Below, piece after piece: positions 9,970 through 19,600 of a stretch of DNA of 64,000 nt. The notes beneath the pieces are model-generated. The model was given only the letters and a program-made list of their open reading frames with translations, did no database searches and had not been told where the DNA came from. Source of the DNA: Tritrichomonas musculus (lineage: Eukaryota > Parabasalia > Tritrichomonadida > Tritrichomonadidae); the NCBI GenBank assembly GCA_039105265.1, contig JAPFFF010000003.1, positions 6,696,001 through 6,760,000 on the forward strand. The letters are read 5' to 3'. The position numbers and the translations under genes are program-made. Each line of letters starts with the position of its first letter. The stretch's first letter is position 1.

Positions 9970-11466
9970 GTTTCAACATACTGTACGACTTTTTTAGAAA
10001 AAGTTTATAAAAAGTTGTATTTGAAAAATAAAGATATTTATCTTTAAATATAAATATTTAATCCTTTCAAATTTGAGAGCTCTAGCTTAGAGGTTAAATT
10101 AATTTGATTATAAAGTATTGAGTTCGAAACTAAACCTCTTTGATTTTTTTATTTAATTACGTTTCATTTCGGCCATTTTTACATTTTGATACATCTTTTC
10201 ATTGAATTTAATAAAATAATATAAAGAATATTTAATACACAGATATTAGCTTTAAAATAACTTTACATTTTTTTTACGTTTATAAAAATATGTATATCTT
10301 TTTATGTATTAATAATTATTAAATAAAATTTTGGTATTATATTCTAGTGCATATATTTTATATATTTAATATTTAAATGTTTTTAAATATCAATTATATA
10401 AGTTATAATAACACAAACAAATATCCTATGAAAATAACCCAATCCAGCCACCTGATGGATGGATTCAAATTATAATGATTAATTATTATATATCTTGGAA
10501 AATTATAATGATTTTCTTTCTTTATTTTATTTTTATCACTCAAATAAAAAATTTCGTCATTCAAAAAAGGTATGTCTGAGCTATCAATTTTTAGAAAGAT
10601 TGAAAACAAGCCCTTTCAATTTTAAATAGAGACCGCAACCTCATGCTTTGATTATATATAAAATTAAACTAGTACAACTTAATATTTATTTAAGTTGTAA
10701 AAAACGAATAGAATCCTTTTTTTAATTTCATTAGTATTTTATGAAATTATTAATAATATGTTGATAATAAAAAAGCTTTTTTAAAAAAACGCTCTATTAG
10801 TTTGTTAAAAATCAAACATAATATTATTTTTGATTTTTGGTTTTAAATATATTTTACACAGAATCCTCGAGTCTCATTTTTTTGACACATTTTTGACAGA
10901 AAAAATGAGTCTGCAAAACACTGGTTATAATATGTCAAATAAAAACAAACACAAAAATATATTATTCAAAGTCTTTATCATAATTATATTAAATTATTTT
11001 CAAAAAAGAATGATAACTTGTTGAAATAAATTTGGTAAAACTTCATTGAAAAAAAGTTTAGTTCCCCTTCAAAAATAACAATATTTAATTTGAAAAACAT
11101 TTTACTATTTTTTCTTTTTATTTTTAAATTATTTAAAACATTTTTAATTTAAAAAAATAATTGTAGATCAAGATAAAAATAAATATCTAGAAAATAACGT
11201 ATTTACAATTGTAATTTTTAAACGGACAAGTTGTAATAACATATTATTATCGACTCAGTCTTCAGTTTTTTCAAAAACGATACTGTTAGCTTTTTTAAAA
11301 ATATTTAAGTTAAAAATATATATTATATTATATTTTCTTTTTAAATAATAATTGTTCAAGATAATTATAATCATTTATAAATATGCACTTTTTTAAAGAC
11401 TATTCAAAAAGTGACTTGTACGATTGTAAATACAAAAACCAAGATTTACCCTTAATGAATAAATGT
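9970..11466. other. AT-rich spacer with tRNA-like relic
   Basis: About 1.5 kb with no supported gene. A stretch at 10083-10131 has sequences resembling the tRNA A box (TAGCTTAGAGGTTA) and B box (GAGTTCGAAACT), but they are too close together for an intact tRNA. A small hairpin with CTCATTTTTT arms lies near 10873-10910. Short open frames here are AT-driven and unconvincing. Confidence 0.45.
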
Positions 11467-11821
11467 TTAAGGTTCTCCTTTCAAATTCATAAGATAAAAT
11501 TCAATGAGATTTCACAAATAAAATATACATAAATATCGTTTATAAAAATGAATTAAAATATAAAATTTATATAGATATATATTTCAAAAGATTGAATAAA
11601 AATATATTTATGAAATCTTACCGATTTTGTTTTTTTACAGATAGAAATCATAGAATTAAAGATTCAATAAAATTTTGAATAAAATAAGATTTAATCGTTG
11701 AGGCCAAATATTTTTATTTTTCACCAAAACTTTTTCCGAAAAATGCTCTATTGAATTATATATTCTATGAGTTAATTCAATATTGAATAATATACATTTT
11801 TTTAGGGAAGGAGAACCTTAA
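11467..11821. mobile_element. Short inverted-repeat element with TTAAGGTTCTCCTT ends
   Basis: TTAAGGTTCTCCTT at 11467-11480 is matched in reverse complement by AAGGAGAACCTTAA ending at 11821, giving perfect 14-bp arms around about 330 bp of AT-rich non-coding DNA. The TAAGGTT start resembles the TARGGTT ends of the hAT-like family in this window. The flanking 8-mers agree at only 5 of 8 positions, so the target duplication is decayed or absent. Confidence 0.6.
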
Positions 11822-11837
11822 ATATCTTTATGCAAAC

Positions 11838-11962
11838 TTTAATCCGACAAAATATCATTTAAAATAAATAAATAAATGTACAATGATTATTGCACTAAAA
11901 TAGCAAAAAAAATAGCTATTTTCATTTTTATTATTATTTAAATGATATTTTGTCAGATTAAA
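11838..11962. mobile_element. 125-bp foldback element
   Basis: The 26-base left arm TTTAATCCGACAAAATATCA... (11838-11863) and the right arm (11937-11962) are reverse complements except for one base (CCG versus CTG). They flank about 73 bp. The unit would fold into one long hairpin. It sits 16 bp from the preceding inverted-repeat element. It is either a tiny MITE or the two ends of a deleted element. Confidence 0.65.
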
Positions 11963-12553
11963 TTATTTTGAAAAGCCTTATTTATCTTGTTAAAGTTATT
12001 TTGTTTAATAAAATAATAACAAACTTATATTGTGCCTAATTCTTTCAATAATCATTAAAAATCATAGAAGATATAAATGAAAAAAAGAAAAAAACATTCA
12101 AAAGTATTCAAAATTTTGAATAGAATGATATTTTAAATAAATACAAATTAAAAGCTAAAAAAACATTTAAAAGATTCATCATTTTTAATTCTTAATAAAT
12201 TTGTAATACTTTAAATTCATAATATCTAAATATTATTAATAAATTTATAAAATATTTGGATTTGAATTAATATAATAATGAAGTTTTTTTTTTTGAATAC
12301 GAAGATAAAATATAGTTCAATAAATGAATATTTTTTTCAATCAATTTTACTAATTTGTCATAGAAAAAGCTAACTATTGCTTTGAATAATAAAAATGCTT
12401 TTTTAGATGTCATTTGCTTCTATGATTAAATGAAAATATTTTTTTTTTTTTTTTTTTAATAATATGAAATTTTATGAGTACATTATTCAGTTAAATAAAG
12501 TCAAAGAATTGAATTGAAAACAGCTTTCAAACTATATTCGGTTTATAAAGATT
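11963..12553. other. AT-rich 5' flank of the PAK-like kinase
   Basis: About 590 bp, very AT-rich, with a long T run near 12437-12457. It presumably holds the promoter of the downstream kinase. No specific motif could be supported. Confidence 0.45.
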
Positions 12554-13897
12554 ATGAATCAAAAAAAGTCTAAACATCCAACAATGCTTCATATATCAGA
12601 CCCCTATGATGTAAGGAAAGGTGTCGAAATGAAAGTTGATGCAGAAACAGGCGGTTATACTAACGTTCCTCGATGTTTAATTGGATTTGTTCCTATTGCC
12701 TCTGTTACGGATACAGAAATTGAAAATGACCTTGCACCAAGCCTTCCAATTGGAGATAAAAGCAACCCTGTTATATCGTCACCATATGAAGTTTCTCATG
12801 AGATTCATGTTGAAATTGATTTGAACTCTCAAACAGGCTTCAAAGGCCTTCCTCCGGAATGGGAATCGATGCTCAAAAAAAACAAAATATCCAAAGAAGA
12901 TGTAATTAAAAATCCTCAACAAGTTCTTGACGTTATAAACTTTATGAACGAGCCAGGAAAAACTGGGAATCCAACCAAAGAAGCCACTACAAAAGATGAA
13001 TCTACATTACCACCTATTGAAACAGTATTGAAAAATGTAAATCCACACACGTTTCTACAAAATATTGAAAAAATCGATGAAGGCTCAACATGCGTTATAT
13101 ACACCGCATTTTATCCAGAAATCAACTCCACAGTCGCGATGAAAGAAATGTTTCTAACTCAGAAAAATGAAAGTCTACTTCTTGAAGAAACAAGAATAAT
13201 GGCAACAATGCATCATAAGAATATAGTTAAATTTCATTCAGCTTATAGAGTTGACGATACTTTGTGGATCTTGATGGAATATATGAATGGTGGTTCTTTA
13301 ACCAACGTTGCACAATATTGCGATTGCCAAGAGCCACACATTGCTTATTTTGCTCGAGAGGTCCTTCAAGCTCTTGATTATATGCATAAGCATAATAAAA
13401 TTCACCGCGATATTAAAACTGATAATGTTCTTCTGAACAGAGAGGGCGAAGTTCGATTAGCTGACTTTGGATATACGGCTCAACTTCAAGTTAGTACAGA
13501 TTTCAGAAAATCAGTTGTAGGAACTCCTTATTGGATGGCTCCAGAATTAATTAGAGGTCTTCAGTATTCATTTCCTGTTGATATTTGGTCACTTGGAATT
13601 ATGTGCAGAGAAATGGCTGAAGGTGAACCACCTTTTGTTGATTTGCCTCCAATGAAAGCATTAATTAGAATTGTTTCTGACGAAGGAATTCCAGAAATTT
13701 CAAACAAAGATCAAAGATCACCTGAATTTCTTAATTTTCTTGACTTATGCCTTAAAAGAGATCCACAGATGAGAGCAACTGCAGATGAACTTCTTCGTCA
13801 TCCATTCATACAAATGGCATGCGATATAAGGTATATTCCTCCCTTGATAGAACTCGCAAGTGAACTCTCAAAAGACGATCAATTTGATGATTTTTAG
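12554..13897 (+). CDS. PAK/STE20-family kinase with CRIB domain
   Basis: p21-activated kinase type: CRIB domain, linker, C-terminal STE20 kinase. Such kinases are switched on by Rac/Cdc42-like GTPases and control actin and cell shape. The CRIB is at about 74-130 (ISSPYEVSHEIHV, then GFKGLPPEWESML and NPQQVLDVINFM). The kinase is at about 168-418: glycine loop region 174-185, Lys197 in VAMKEM, HRDIKTDN 284-291, DFG 304-306 and VGTPYWMAPE 322-331. The T-loop acceptor (Thr423 of human PAK1) is Ser320 here. An N-terminal segment at 14-42 (ISDPYDV...VDAETGGYTNVPRCL) repeats the CRIB layout in degenerate form. At 447 residues it is short for a PAK because the linker is brief. No PH domain is visible. 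Confidence 0.92.
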   Translation: MNQKKSKHPTMLHISDPYDVRKGVEMKVDAETGGYTNVPRCLIGFVPIASVTDTEIENDLAPSLPIGDKSNPVISSPYEVSHEIHVEIDLNSQTGFKGLPPEWESMLKKNKISKEDVIKNPQQVLDVINFMNEPGKTGNPTKEATTKDESTLPPIETVLKNVNPHTFLQNIEKIDEGSTCVIYTAFYPEINSTVAMKEMFLTQKNESLLLEETRIMATMHHKNIVKFHSAYRVDDTLWILMEYMNGGSLTNVAQYCDCQEPHIAYFAREVLQALDYMHKHNKIHRDIKTDNVLLNREGEVRLADFGYTAQLQVSTDFRKSVVGTPYWMAPELIRGLQYSFPVDIWSLGIMCREMAEGEPPFVDLPPMKALIRIVSDEGIPEISNKDQRSPEFLNFLDLCLKRDPQMRATADELLRHPFIQMACDIRYIPPLIELASELSKDDQFDDF

Positions 13898-14721
13898 CAT
13901 CCTATTTTATTATTTCTATGATGATCATCATTGATTCTTCTATTATATATTTGAATATATTTAAAATCGGTTGGAATATATTTTTCTTTGATATTTAAAT
14001 AAACATGTATTTTTTTCCATTGATATTTTTTGAGAGCATGAAAGTTTGGTCTTCTCAATTTTGATAAGATAATGAAATTTTGAATTTTTTACTTTCAAAA
14101 AATTGAGAAATAGGAGTTTAAATTAGTATATTAAATAAGATATTAACTTGGTTTTCTTCACCAAAATGAGAATCACAAGGAAAACCGCTGAATTAAATCG
14201 ATTTGGAAAACATAATTACGAGTTTGCCTCTAGGTTTTAATCATTATTATTCGAAATCGTCATATCCATGATATTAATATATTTCGAAAAAAGAACAAAA
14301 TTGCCAAGTTTATACTTTGCAAGAAGAAAAAACTCATTTACCTTACATTGATAGCAAGAATTGCTCACAACATGAGGAAATCTATAGAATAAACATTCAA
14401 ATTTTTCAAATAATACTTCTTTTTTTTTGAGAGAAAATAATAACTTTTTGAATTCCTTGTTGATCAAATATTTGCTTGAATTATCTATATTTTTTCAAAT
14501 TGATCAAATATTTGCTTGAATTATCTATATTTTTTCAAACCAAAAAATATTGAAATACATCCATTAAATCTAAGAATAAATGATAAACTTCAAATTTCAA
14601 AATAGATATTATATTAAATATCTGATATAAAAATATTATTTCCATATTTCGTTTGTATTCACCGTAATTAAATTCCATATATAATGTGATCAAAATTTGA
14701 ATAATAAAAAAAACTCATTTC
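13898..14721. other. AT-rich spacer with tandem repeat
   Basis: Contains a perfect-looking 40-bp tandem duplication (14461-14540) and, just before the next gene, TCATTTC, an initiator-like sequence about 5 bases from the ATG. No supported gene. Confidence 0.5.
14461..14540. repeat. Tandem 40-bp repeat, two units
   Basis: The unit beginning TGATCAAATATTTGCTTGAA occurs at 14461-14500 and 14501-14540 and is identical except for the last base. It is a recent slippage or duplication event. Confidence 0.92.
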
Positions 14722-15417
14722 ATGTTTAACGTTCAATATGGAATATTTCCAACTGTGCCTTCAGGATTTGACAAAAATCCTAATACAGGAAACATTCAAT
14801 TTAATTTTTTATATGATGTTTTATTAAATACTGCAGTTGACTTTGGAGTTGAAAGATATATAAGTAAAACAAAACGACCAGAATTACAGTTCAATTTACC
14901 CAATTTATGCCTTGTAGGTATGACACATGCTCTTGAAATCACTAGTTCCAAAATTTCGGTTGAATTACTTAATAAGATATTGAAACAATATAATCGTGAT
15001 TTATATAGTGACTTAAAATCCCCTCAAAACGCATGGTCAGCTTATGCTGCATCTTTAGCAGGCGGAGCTGCTATATACACTATAGGCATGTATCCTCTCA
15101 ATATAATTAAGCAGAATAAATATCCAGAAGAAAGAACATCTAAGTCATTTTCAAAAGCATTATCAATTAATACTACTTATGGAGCTACTTTTGGGGCTGT
15201 TCTTGGTTACTTTTCTCCTATTTTAGCCAAAGAAGCAGCACTTTGTGGACCAAATAAATTCCAACCAAAAATTCTCTTAAAATCAGTAGGCGTATTTGCA
15301 GCATCTTTTTGCGCAGGAAGTGCTATTACAGCACCGCTTCGAGGTCTTTTGTATAGAAAAGGAGTTTTCAAGTCAATTCAAGAATCTTTTACTGCACCTG
15401 TTATATCATCATTTTAA
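14722..15417 (+). CDS. Small membrane protein, possibly carrier-like
   Basis: A 231-aa protein I do not firmly recognise. The N-terminal ~100 residues are soluble-looking. Three hydrophobic, Gly/Ala-rich segments follow near 106-130 (AASLAGGAAIYTIGMYPLNI), 150-170 and 186-207 (FAASFCAGSAITAPLRGLLY). The phrases MYPLNIIK and ITAPLRGLLYR recall the PxDxxK/R signature that ends odd helices of mitochondrial carrier proteins, with Asn replacing the acidic residue. The spacing of the segments is also compatible with the second and third carrier repeats. At 231 residues it is short for a carrier (about 300) and no first repeat is evident. A hydrogenosomal membrane location is a guess. The start is supported by TCATTTC immediately upstream. 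It converges with the Rab gene. Confidence 0.75.
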   Translation: MFNVQYGIFPTVPSGFDKNPNTGNIQFNFLYDVLLNTAVDFGVERYISKTKRPELQFNLPNLCLVGMTHALEITSSKISVELLNKILKQYNRDLYSDLKSPQNAWSAYAASLAGGAAIYTIGMYPLNIIKQNKYPEERTSKSFSKALSINTTYGATFGAVLGYFSPILAKEAALCGPNKFQPKILLKSVGVFAASFCAGSAITAPLRGLLYRKGVFKSIQESFTAPVISSF

Positions 15418-15555
15418 TAACAGAAATATTTAAAATTGACTCAAAAATGCATATTTTTCTGCACTGGAGGGAGGAAAAAAAAAAAAAAAAAAATACAAAT
15501 AAATAAAATAAAAAATACTCTATAATCATAAATTTAGAATTACATGGAATTATTA
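15418..15555. terminator. Convergent 3' junction with AGGGAGGA and an A run
   Basis: A 138-bp spacer between converging genes. AGGGAGGA (15468-15475) runs directly into an A run reaching 15493. It repeats the arrangement seen at 3975-4038. A role in 3' end formation is inferred. Confidence 0.3.
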
Positions 15556-16194
15556 TTAGGATATTAAACAACAAGGATGATTTTCAGAACTATCTTCATC
15601 ATCTGAATTATCTTTCTTTTGTAAATTTCGATCATCGTTTTCATTTGCATTTATATTATTCTGTTTTTGTTCTTTCTGTATTAAGAATTCTTTGCCAATG
15701 CAATATAGCAAGCGGTCAAATCCTTCACCTGTTTTTGCACTAACTTCGTAATAAAATGCTCTGTAATTTTTTGCTTTTTGGATTCCCTCTTCTTTAGATA
15801 CCTGGCGTTCATCTGTTAGGTCAATTTTATTTCCAATAAAAAAAATAATTAATTGCTTTGATGATCTTTGATTGATGCTTTCAACCCATCCATCAACAGC
15901 ATCAAATGATTCTCGATCTGTAACTGAAAACACACAAAGAACAGCATGAGAGCCGTTAAAATACATAGGAGTTATTCCGCGGTAGTTCTCCTGACCTGCA
16001 GTATCCCAAATCTGATAAATAACATTTTTTCCATCTATTTCACTTTCTAAAGTTGAATATAAGGCACCAAGAGTAGAAGATTGATCATCAACAAATTCAT
16101 TTTTTAACACACGTTCAACTACGCATGTTTTGCCGACAGAAGACTCGCCAGCAAGAACAATTTTGATTTCTATCGGCGCAGGTTTTTCTTCCAT
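15556..16194 (-). CDS. Rab-family small GTPase
   Basis: A 212-aa Ras-superfamily GTPase, a membrane-trafficking switch. P-loop GESSVGKT 16-23, effector-loop Thr41, WDTAGQE 63-69 with catalytic Gln68, GNKIDL 121-126 (G4) and VSAKTG 151-156 (G5) are all intact. The C-terminal tail is acidic and Asn-rich and ends CCLIS, so two cysteines (208 and 209) are available for geranylgeranylation. The switch region (STLGALYSTLESEIDGK) and the IWDTAGQENYRGITPMYFNG stretch fit the Rab5/Rab21-like endocytic branch loosely. The exact Rab class is uncertain because trichomonad Rabs are expanded and divergent. The start is the first ATG, with a normal-length N-terminus. Confidence 0.92.
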   Translation of the reverse strand: MEEKPAPIEIKIVLAGESSVGKTCVVERVLKNEFVDDQSSTLGALYSTLESEIDGKNVIYQIWDTAGQENYRGITPMYFNGSHAVLCVFSVTDRESFDAVDGWVESINQRSSKQLIIFFIGNKIDLTDERQVSKEEGIQKAKNYRAFYYEVSAKTGEGFDRLLYCIGKEFLIQKEQKQNNINANENDDRNLQKKDNSDDEDSSENHPCCLIS

Positions 16195-16624
16195 TTATTC
16201 TTCAAGATGATTTTGACAATAAGCTACTCGATTTTAAACGACCGTTTAGAGGACAAAACCATTATCAAATAGTCAATTACAACATAATAATTTTTTGTGA
16301 GAAGATTTTATAAAAGAAAATCTATTTCTGAAAATATCAAATACCTCGTCTAATAATTAAAATTATTTAAAATATATTGGAATTATTAAAAATAAATATA
16401 ATTTAATAATTAAAATACTATAAAAAATGGAATATATCTAGCATAATTTGAATATATATATACTTTTTTTGATTAAAAACAAAATCACTTTTTATAATAT
16501 GGTAAATTTCTAGAACGTTTAAAAAAAACATTCGAATATTTGTTAAAGCCCATTGAAAACAACCATTCGGCTTTTTATGTTTTGAAAAAACAAAGCCGAT
16601 AACAAAATAACGTTTTTATTTTAT
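16195..16624. other. Divergent spacer between Rab and NEK genes
   Basis: 430 bp carrying both promoters. The only structure seen is a GC-richer hairpin at 16567-16599 close to the NEK start. Confidence 0.45.
16567..16599 (+). promoter_or_regulatory. Inverted repeat upstream of the NEK kinase
   Basis: Perfect 8-bp arms TCGGCTTT (16567-16574) and AAAGCCGA (16592-16599) flank a 17-base loop. The arms are GC-rich in an otherwise AT-rich flank and end 25 bases before the ATG at 16625. It could be a protein-binding site or a 5' leader hairpin. Function is inferred only from position. Confidence 0.35.
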
Positions 16625-19600
16625 ATGAATAAATATGAAATAGTTAAAACCCTCGGTCAAGGAGGATATGGAAAAGCGAATTTGGTCCGTAGGAAGACAG
16701 ATAAAAAATTGTTTGTTGAAAAAGAAGTGCGCTTAACATCACTTGGACCAAAAGATAGAGAAGGTGCAATTCAAGAAGCTAAACTACTAGCATCATTGAA
16801 ACATCCATACATTGTAGAATATGAAGAAAGTTTTCAAGAAAGAGGGAATCTTTATATTATTATGGGATATGCAGATGGTGGTGACCTTGCAAAAAAAATT
16901 GAAAGCCGAGGAAATAGATTATTTACAGAAGATGAAATTTTGCATGATTTTATAGAAGTTGCTTTAGCAATTAAGTACATCCATGATCGAAAAATTTGTC
17001 ATAGAGACTTAAAAGGACAAAATATTTTTTTAACAAAAGATGGAACAATAAAACTTGGGGATTTTGGTATATCAAAGATTCTTGAACATACTTTTCAAGC
17101 TTGCCGTACTCAAATAGGTACACCTTTTTATTTATCACCAGAGATTTGCCAAGGAAGGAACTATAATACAAAAACTGACATTTGGTCTCTTGGATGCATT
17201 TTATATGAGCTATGCACATTGAAACATGCATTTAATGCTCCTAATATGAAACAACTTATGATGAACATTATTCAAGCACGATATACTCCAGTACCATCTC
17301 AATATTCACAAGATTTACGCAGTTTAGTTGATAGAATGCTAACTAAGGAACCAGAAAAAAGGCCAACTATAAATCAAATATTAAATACACCATATATCAA
17401 AAAACAATTGAGTAATTTTCTTGAAAAAACTCTTCTTGAATATGAGATGGGTCATACCAGACTTCATGATAGAAAGCCATTTGCTCCACCAACAATAATT
17501 GTTAGTAAAGATCCACAGCCCTCTAAACCTTCACAACCACCACGTGATCGAGGAGGAACTTATGATAAATATAACGATGATTACAAAGAGCAAAAGAGAA
17601 ACTATGAAATGCAACAAAAACAGCTACAGATGAAAGAAGCTGCTCTTAAAAAGAGAGAAGCTGAATTAGCTGCGAGGGAGAGAGCTCTTAATAATAATAG
17701 AGATAATAATTATAATCGCGGCGGAAATCCAAGTGGTGAAGATGACGCGAGGGCAAGACAATTTTATGAAGGAAAACGTGCAATGCTTGAAAACAAAGCA
17801 CGAATGCAACAGGAAATGTCAGGAAATAACATGAGGTATGCTCTTCAAAATCAGTTTCCAAAAGGTAAACGAAATGATGACTACAGTTACAGTTACAGCT
17901 ATAGTGATGATGAAGATACTGGATACAAAAGCAATAAAAAGGGATATAATAAACCCCAGAATCAAAGCAATTATGAACAACAAGCTCGAGAAAATTACTT
18001 TGAACAGCTCAGAATGGTTCGTGCAAACAGAGAAAGAATGAAAAGAGAAGAGCTCCAAGGAAGCGAAATGCAAAGAGCTTTAATGGATGCTCAAGTCGAT
18101 AATGATGATAAAAATAGAAAAAATAATCGAAATGATAATAATAATTATCAAGACAAGAGAAAAGGAGGAAACGACAATTTCGAAGCTATAAATGCTTATA
18201 TGCGTCAACAGAGGCATGAAGCGGCAGAAAACAAACGACGTCTTGAAGAAGCAGAACGAGGTTCTGCTGCAAAGGCAGCCCTTGCTCAACCTGATGAACG
18301 GACAGGAAGAACAAAGCATCAAACAATAAAACGAAAAAATTTCAACGAGAAAACTGGGAAATATGATTATGATTATTATAGTGATTACTACAGTGATTAT
18401 TCAGATACACCACCTCGACCACAGCAACAGCAACAAAAACCGAAATCTCCTCCTCCTCCTCAACAACAACCACCATCAAAGCAAAAACCAAAAGATGATA
18501 TTGAAGCAAGGAACGAATACATGAGACAACTCAGACATGAACGTGAAGCAAATAGAATTCGCGCTCTAGAAGCTGAAAAGAAAGCCAAAGAGGAAGAAGA
18601 TAGAAAGAAACGCGGAGCAGCTCAACCATCTCCAGCGCCTTCAGCACCAAATCCATCAAAACAGCCCAACGCTCAAAATAACGATTATGAATCAGATAAT
18701 GAGCCTCCTCCACAGAAAGAGAAAAAGGTAGAACTTTCACAAGCAGAAAGAAATGCTTACATGCGTGAAGAACGTCATAGAAGAAGAGAAAACAAAGCTC
18801 GAATTGAAGCGATGGGGAGGATCAACATGGATCAACTCATTGCAGAAGCCGAAGCCGAACAACGAGCTAATCCGAGACTTGATGATTCAGTGAATGTTGA
18901 TAATAATAATAACAAAGAACCCGAAATTGAAGATAATGAACCACCTCCACAGAAAGAAAAGAAGGTAGAGCTCACACAAGCAGAAAGAAATGCTTACATG
19001 CGCGAAGAACGTCATAGAAGAAGAGAAAACAAAGCTCGAATTGAAGCGATGGGGAGAATCAACATGGATCAACTCATTGCAGAAGCAGAAGCCGAACAAC
19101 GAGCTAATCCGAAACTAGATGAGCCCAAATCAAATAATGAGCAAAATAGAAATAATAATCATCCTTCATCACCACCTGAAGTGGAAGATAATGAACCACC
19201 TCCACAGAAAGAAAAGAAGGTAGAGCTCACACAAGCAGAAAGAAACGCTTACATGCGTGAAGAGCGTCACAAAAGGAGAGAAAACAAAGCTCGAATCGAA
19301 GCAATGGGTAAAATTGACATGGACCAACTCATTGCACAAGCAGAAGCCGAACAACGAGCAAATCCACAATCAGTTGTTTCACAAGAAAATTCAACGAAGC
19401 AACAGAAAACTGAAAAAACCGAAAAACCGACAAATAATCAAAAAGAAGACGTTAAAAAACCTGAATCTGCATCAAAACAACCGAAAAAGAGTCCCAGACT
19501 TCTCGGAGACGATGTTAAAGAAGCAATAAAGAGCGGAAGATTCAAGACAACAGCTGATCAAAAATCAACAACAGGCAATTCTGCAAAAAATGATAATTCA

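Noticed and set aside
10068-10140. tRNA-like sequence with A-box (TAGCTTAGAGGTTA) and B-box (GAGTTCGAAACT) resemblance
   Set aside because: The two boxes are about 37 bases apart, too short for a normal tRNA. No acceptor stem pairs around them and the T-stem has a mismatch. At best a relic.
10403-10609. Short minus-strand open frame in the AT-rich spacer
   Set aside because: AT-driven composition (Ile, Phe, Asn, Tyr, Lys), no motif, no homologous style.
10830-11024. Short plus-strand open frame
   Set aside because: Same AT-driven composition; overlaps a small hairpin; no support as a gene.
14237-14467. 76-codon minus-strand frame before the membrane-protein gene
   Set aside because: No recognisable motif, composition typical of spacer, ends at the tandem 40-bp repeat.
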